Notes under the pieces: generated by a model
Told to the model about the DNA's origin: nothing
The model's input: only the letters and a program-made list of their open reading frames with translations
The model's database searches: none
Translations under genes and position numbers: made by a program
Source of the DNA: an uncultured Prevotella sp.
GTDB taxonomy: Bacteria; Bacteroidota; Bacteroidia; Bacteroidales; Bacteroidaceae
DNA length: 64,000 nt
Direction: 5' to 3'
Assembly: GCA_900541335.1 (NCBI GenBank)
Contig: UQJC01000004.1
Coordinates: 21,693-85,692, forward strand
Part shown: positions 62,807 through 64,000 of the stretch, in pieces
How the letters are laid out: the number at the start of each line of letters is the position of its first letter
How positions within the stretch are numbered: position 1 is the first letter of the stretch

Positions 62807-62842
62807 CCGGAAACCGAATGAGACGCTTTCCTCTGTTTCCGG
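62807..62842 (-). terminator. Probable terminator of ddl
   Basis: CCGGAAAC/GTTTCCGG arms (62807-62814, 62835-62842) with a 20-nt loop. On the minus strand T-rich sequence follows (ttttcggagtcattttt). Confidence 0.5.
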
Positions 62843-62880
62843 AGCCTATCTATGTGGAAAGACGTTTAACTCAGTGCAAT

Positions 62881-63870
62881 TTAGAGTTTACCCTCAATAA
62901 TTTCACTCAAAACGTCCTTGATGTCGAGGCCTGCCGCCCGTACCTGTTGCGGAATAAAGCTTGTGGCCGTCATACCGGGTGTGGTATTGATTTCCAAGAG
63001 ATTAATTTGCTCATTTCCCTTTTCACCACTTAAGATATAATCAATGCGAATAATGCCGTAGCAACCTAAAAGACGATAGATGCGACGCGTCATTTCACTT
63101 ACTCGACAGGCTGTTTCCTGTGCAATGCGTGCCGGAGTAATCTCATCTACTTTGCCATTGTACTTCGCATCGTAATCAAAGAATTCTTGGGTAGTAACTA
63201 CTTCGGTAATAGGGAATGTGACCACATCTTCATTCGGACGCTTGTAGCAACCACAAGTAATCTCAGTACCAACCATGATTTTCTCTATCATGACCTCGTC
63301 ACTTTCAATCATGGCTTTATCAATCGCCGCATAAAGGTCGTCAGCAACCTTGACCTTAGTGACACCAAAACTGGAACCACCTGCATTGGGCTTCACAAAG
63401 CAGGGAAGTCCTAGACGAGTTACAATAGCTTCTACAGAAGGAACGGATTCCCCTTTCCGTACTAAGATGGAGTCGGAAAGATGCAGATCTGAATAAGCAC
63501 GAAGGTAATTATTCAGCGCAAACTTATTGAAGGTCAATGCTTCTACCAGTACATCACTAGTTGAATATGGCAAACCAATCAAGTCAAAATAGCCTTGAAG
63601 AATACCATTTTCACCAGGGGTACCGTGAATCGTGATATAAGCAAAGTCAAATTCGTGGCGACCGTCTGAAGCGGTAAAGGAAAAGTCGTTGCGATCAATC
63701 GTGCAAACTTCACCTAAATAGTTAACAGTCCAAGTTCCCGCTTGGATTTCTACTACATAGGAATTGTACTTCTCCGTATCCATAAAGGACAAGATGCCTT
63801 CCGCAGAACGCAAAGAAACATCGTGCTCGGAGGAATCACCTCCGGCAACAATAGCAATGGTACGTTTCAT
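62881..63870 (-). CDS. ddl: D-alanine--D-alanine ligase
   Basis: A 329-residue ATP-grasp enzyme that joins two D-alanines for peptidoglycan. Visible motifs: IVAGGDSSEHDVSLRSAEGI at the N-terminus (the E-H of the first D-Ala site), ITIHGTPGENGILQGYFDLIGLPYSTSD, PCFVKPNAGGSSFGVTKV (ATP loop), VMIEKIMVGTEITCG, and NLLEINTTPGMTATSFIPQQ. The ATG at 63870 (MKRTIAIVAGG) is preferred. The product is the substrate of MurF, encoded at 45603-46916. Confidence 0.97.
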   Translation of the reverse strand: MKRTIAIVAGGDSSEHDVSLRSAEGILSFMDTEKYNSYVVEIQAGTWTVNYLGEVCTIDRNDFSFTASDGRHEFDFAYITIHGTPGENGILQGYFDLIGLPYSTSDVLVEALTFNKFALNNYLRAYSDLHLSDSILVRKGESVPSVEAIVTRLGLPCFVKPNAGGSSFGVTKVKVADDLYAAIDKAMIESDEVMIEKIMVGTEITCGCYKRPNEDVVTFPITEVVTTQEFFDYDAKYNGKVDEITPARIAQETACRVSEMTRRIYRLLGCYGIIRIDYILSGEKGNEQINLLEINTTPGMTATSFIPQQVRAAGLDIKDVLSEIIEGKL

Positions 63871-64000
63871 AAAATTCAAATCCTTGAGTCCTGCTGCAAA
63901 ACCAACAGAACAGGACGTACCCCTTTCATGGGGAATGCGTCTTGTCGGGAATATTTAAAGATTAAATGGTAATATCAGATGTAGATGTTGATTTGATGCC
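63871..64000. other. Window end upstream of ddl
   Basis: 130 nt with no recognisable gene. Minus-strand frames entering from the right edge reach stops near 63952-63960, so a gene end may lie there, but the dozen residues visible do not identify it. Confidence 0.4.

Overview
The window looks like a chromosomal segment from a member of the Bacteroidales (phylum Bacteroidota), probably near Prevotellaceae or Porphyromonadaceae. Three things point there. The promoters carry a TAnnTTTG -7 box, and several also carry a TTTG/TTG -33 box about 18-20 nt upstream, which is the Bacteroides primary-sigma pattern. Complex I is an 11-subunit-type nuo operon with fused NuoCD and no NuoEFG. Typical Bacteroidales families are present: DUF4834 beside pssA, a NigD-like lipoprotein, an Omp28-type protein with a C-terminal sorting-like tail, GH109, and ribBA fused. 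Almost all of it is housekeeping sequence. I see no phage, IS element, CRISPR array, tRNA or rRNA.

Layout. 1-285: a structured intergenic region with a possible 6S-like RNA and a 23-bp perfect hairpin. 286-7989 (minus): DUF5009 acetyltransferase-like membrane protein, pyrH, a MATE exporter, a YjbR-BirA fusion, yraN, tadA, tex. 8317-9218 (plus): a split lysine exporter LysO. 9559-15173 (minus): aspartate aminotransferase, a BI-1/YccA protein, ribBA, an LptF/LptG-type permease. 15388-20586 (minus): a TolC-HlyD-permease-permease export operon with no ATPase gene. 21137-23430 (minus): ackA and pta. 23824-34233 (minus): nuoA-B-CD-H-I-J-K-L-M-N behind a strong promoter and a roughly 255-nt leader with two terminator-like hairpins. 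34594-42286 (minus): Omp28-like protein, NatAB-type ABC transporter, TraB/GumN protein, LpxH, a MIP18/SufT-type protein, RadC. 42565-42651 (plus): a previously uncalled 28-codon membrane peptide gene. 42828-43841 (minus): a glycosyltransferase with an apparently leaderless promoter. 44017-44583 (plus): efp. 44769-45438: a 16-unit 42-bp tandem repeat. 45603-46916 (minus): murF. 47373-54560 (plus): folP, cdaA, psd, pssA, DUF4834, GH109, second MATE. 54867-63870 (minus): pflB, phytase-like esterase, GNAT, DUF2156, NigD-like lipoprotein, acyltransferase, ddl.

Taken together, the metabolic genes describe a mixed-acid/respiratory anaerobe. PflB makes acetyl-CoA and formate, Pta and AckA convert acetyl-CoA to acetate and ATP, and complex I handles electron transport. 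All three units (pflB, pta, nuo) seem to have 5' leaders of about 200-255 nt. Envelope genes (murF, ddl, lpxH, psd, pssA, acyltransferase, LptG-like permease) are spread through the window.

The most unusual structures are the two unrelated intergenic arrays that both repeat every 42 bp (four turns of B-DNA), the nuo leader, the small membrane-peptide gene with its own promoter and terminator-like hairpin, the YjbR-BirA fusion, and the possible 6S-like RNA. All calls come from reading the sequence; no database search was run.
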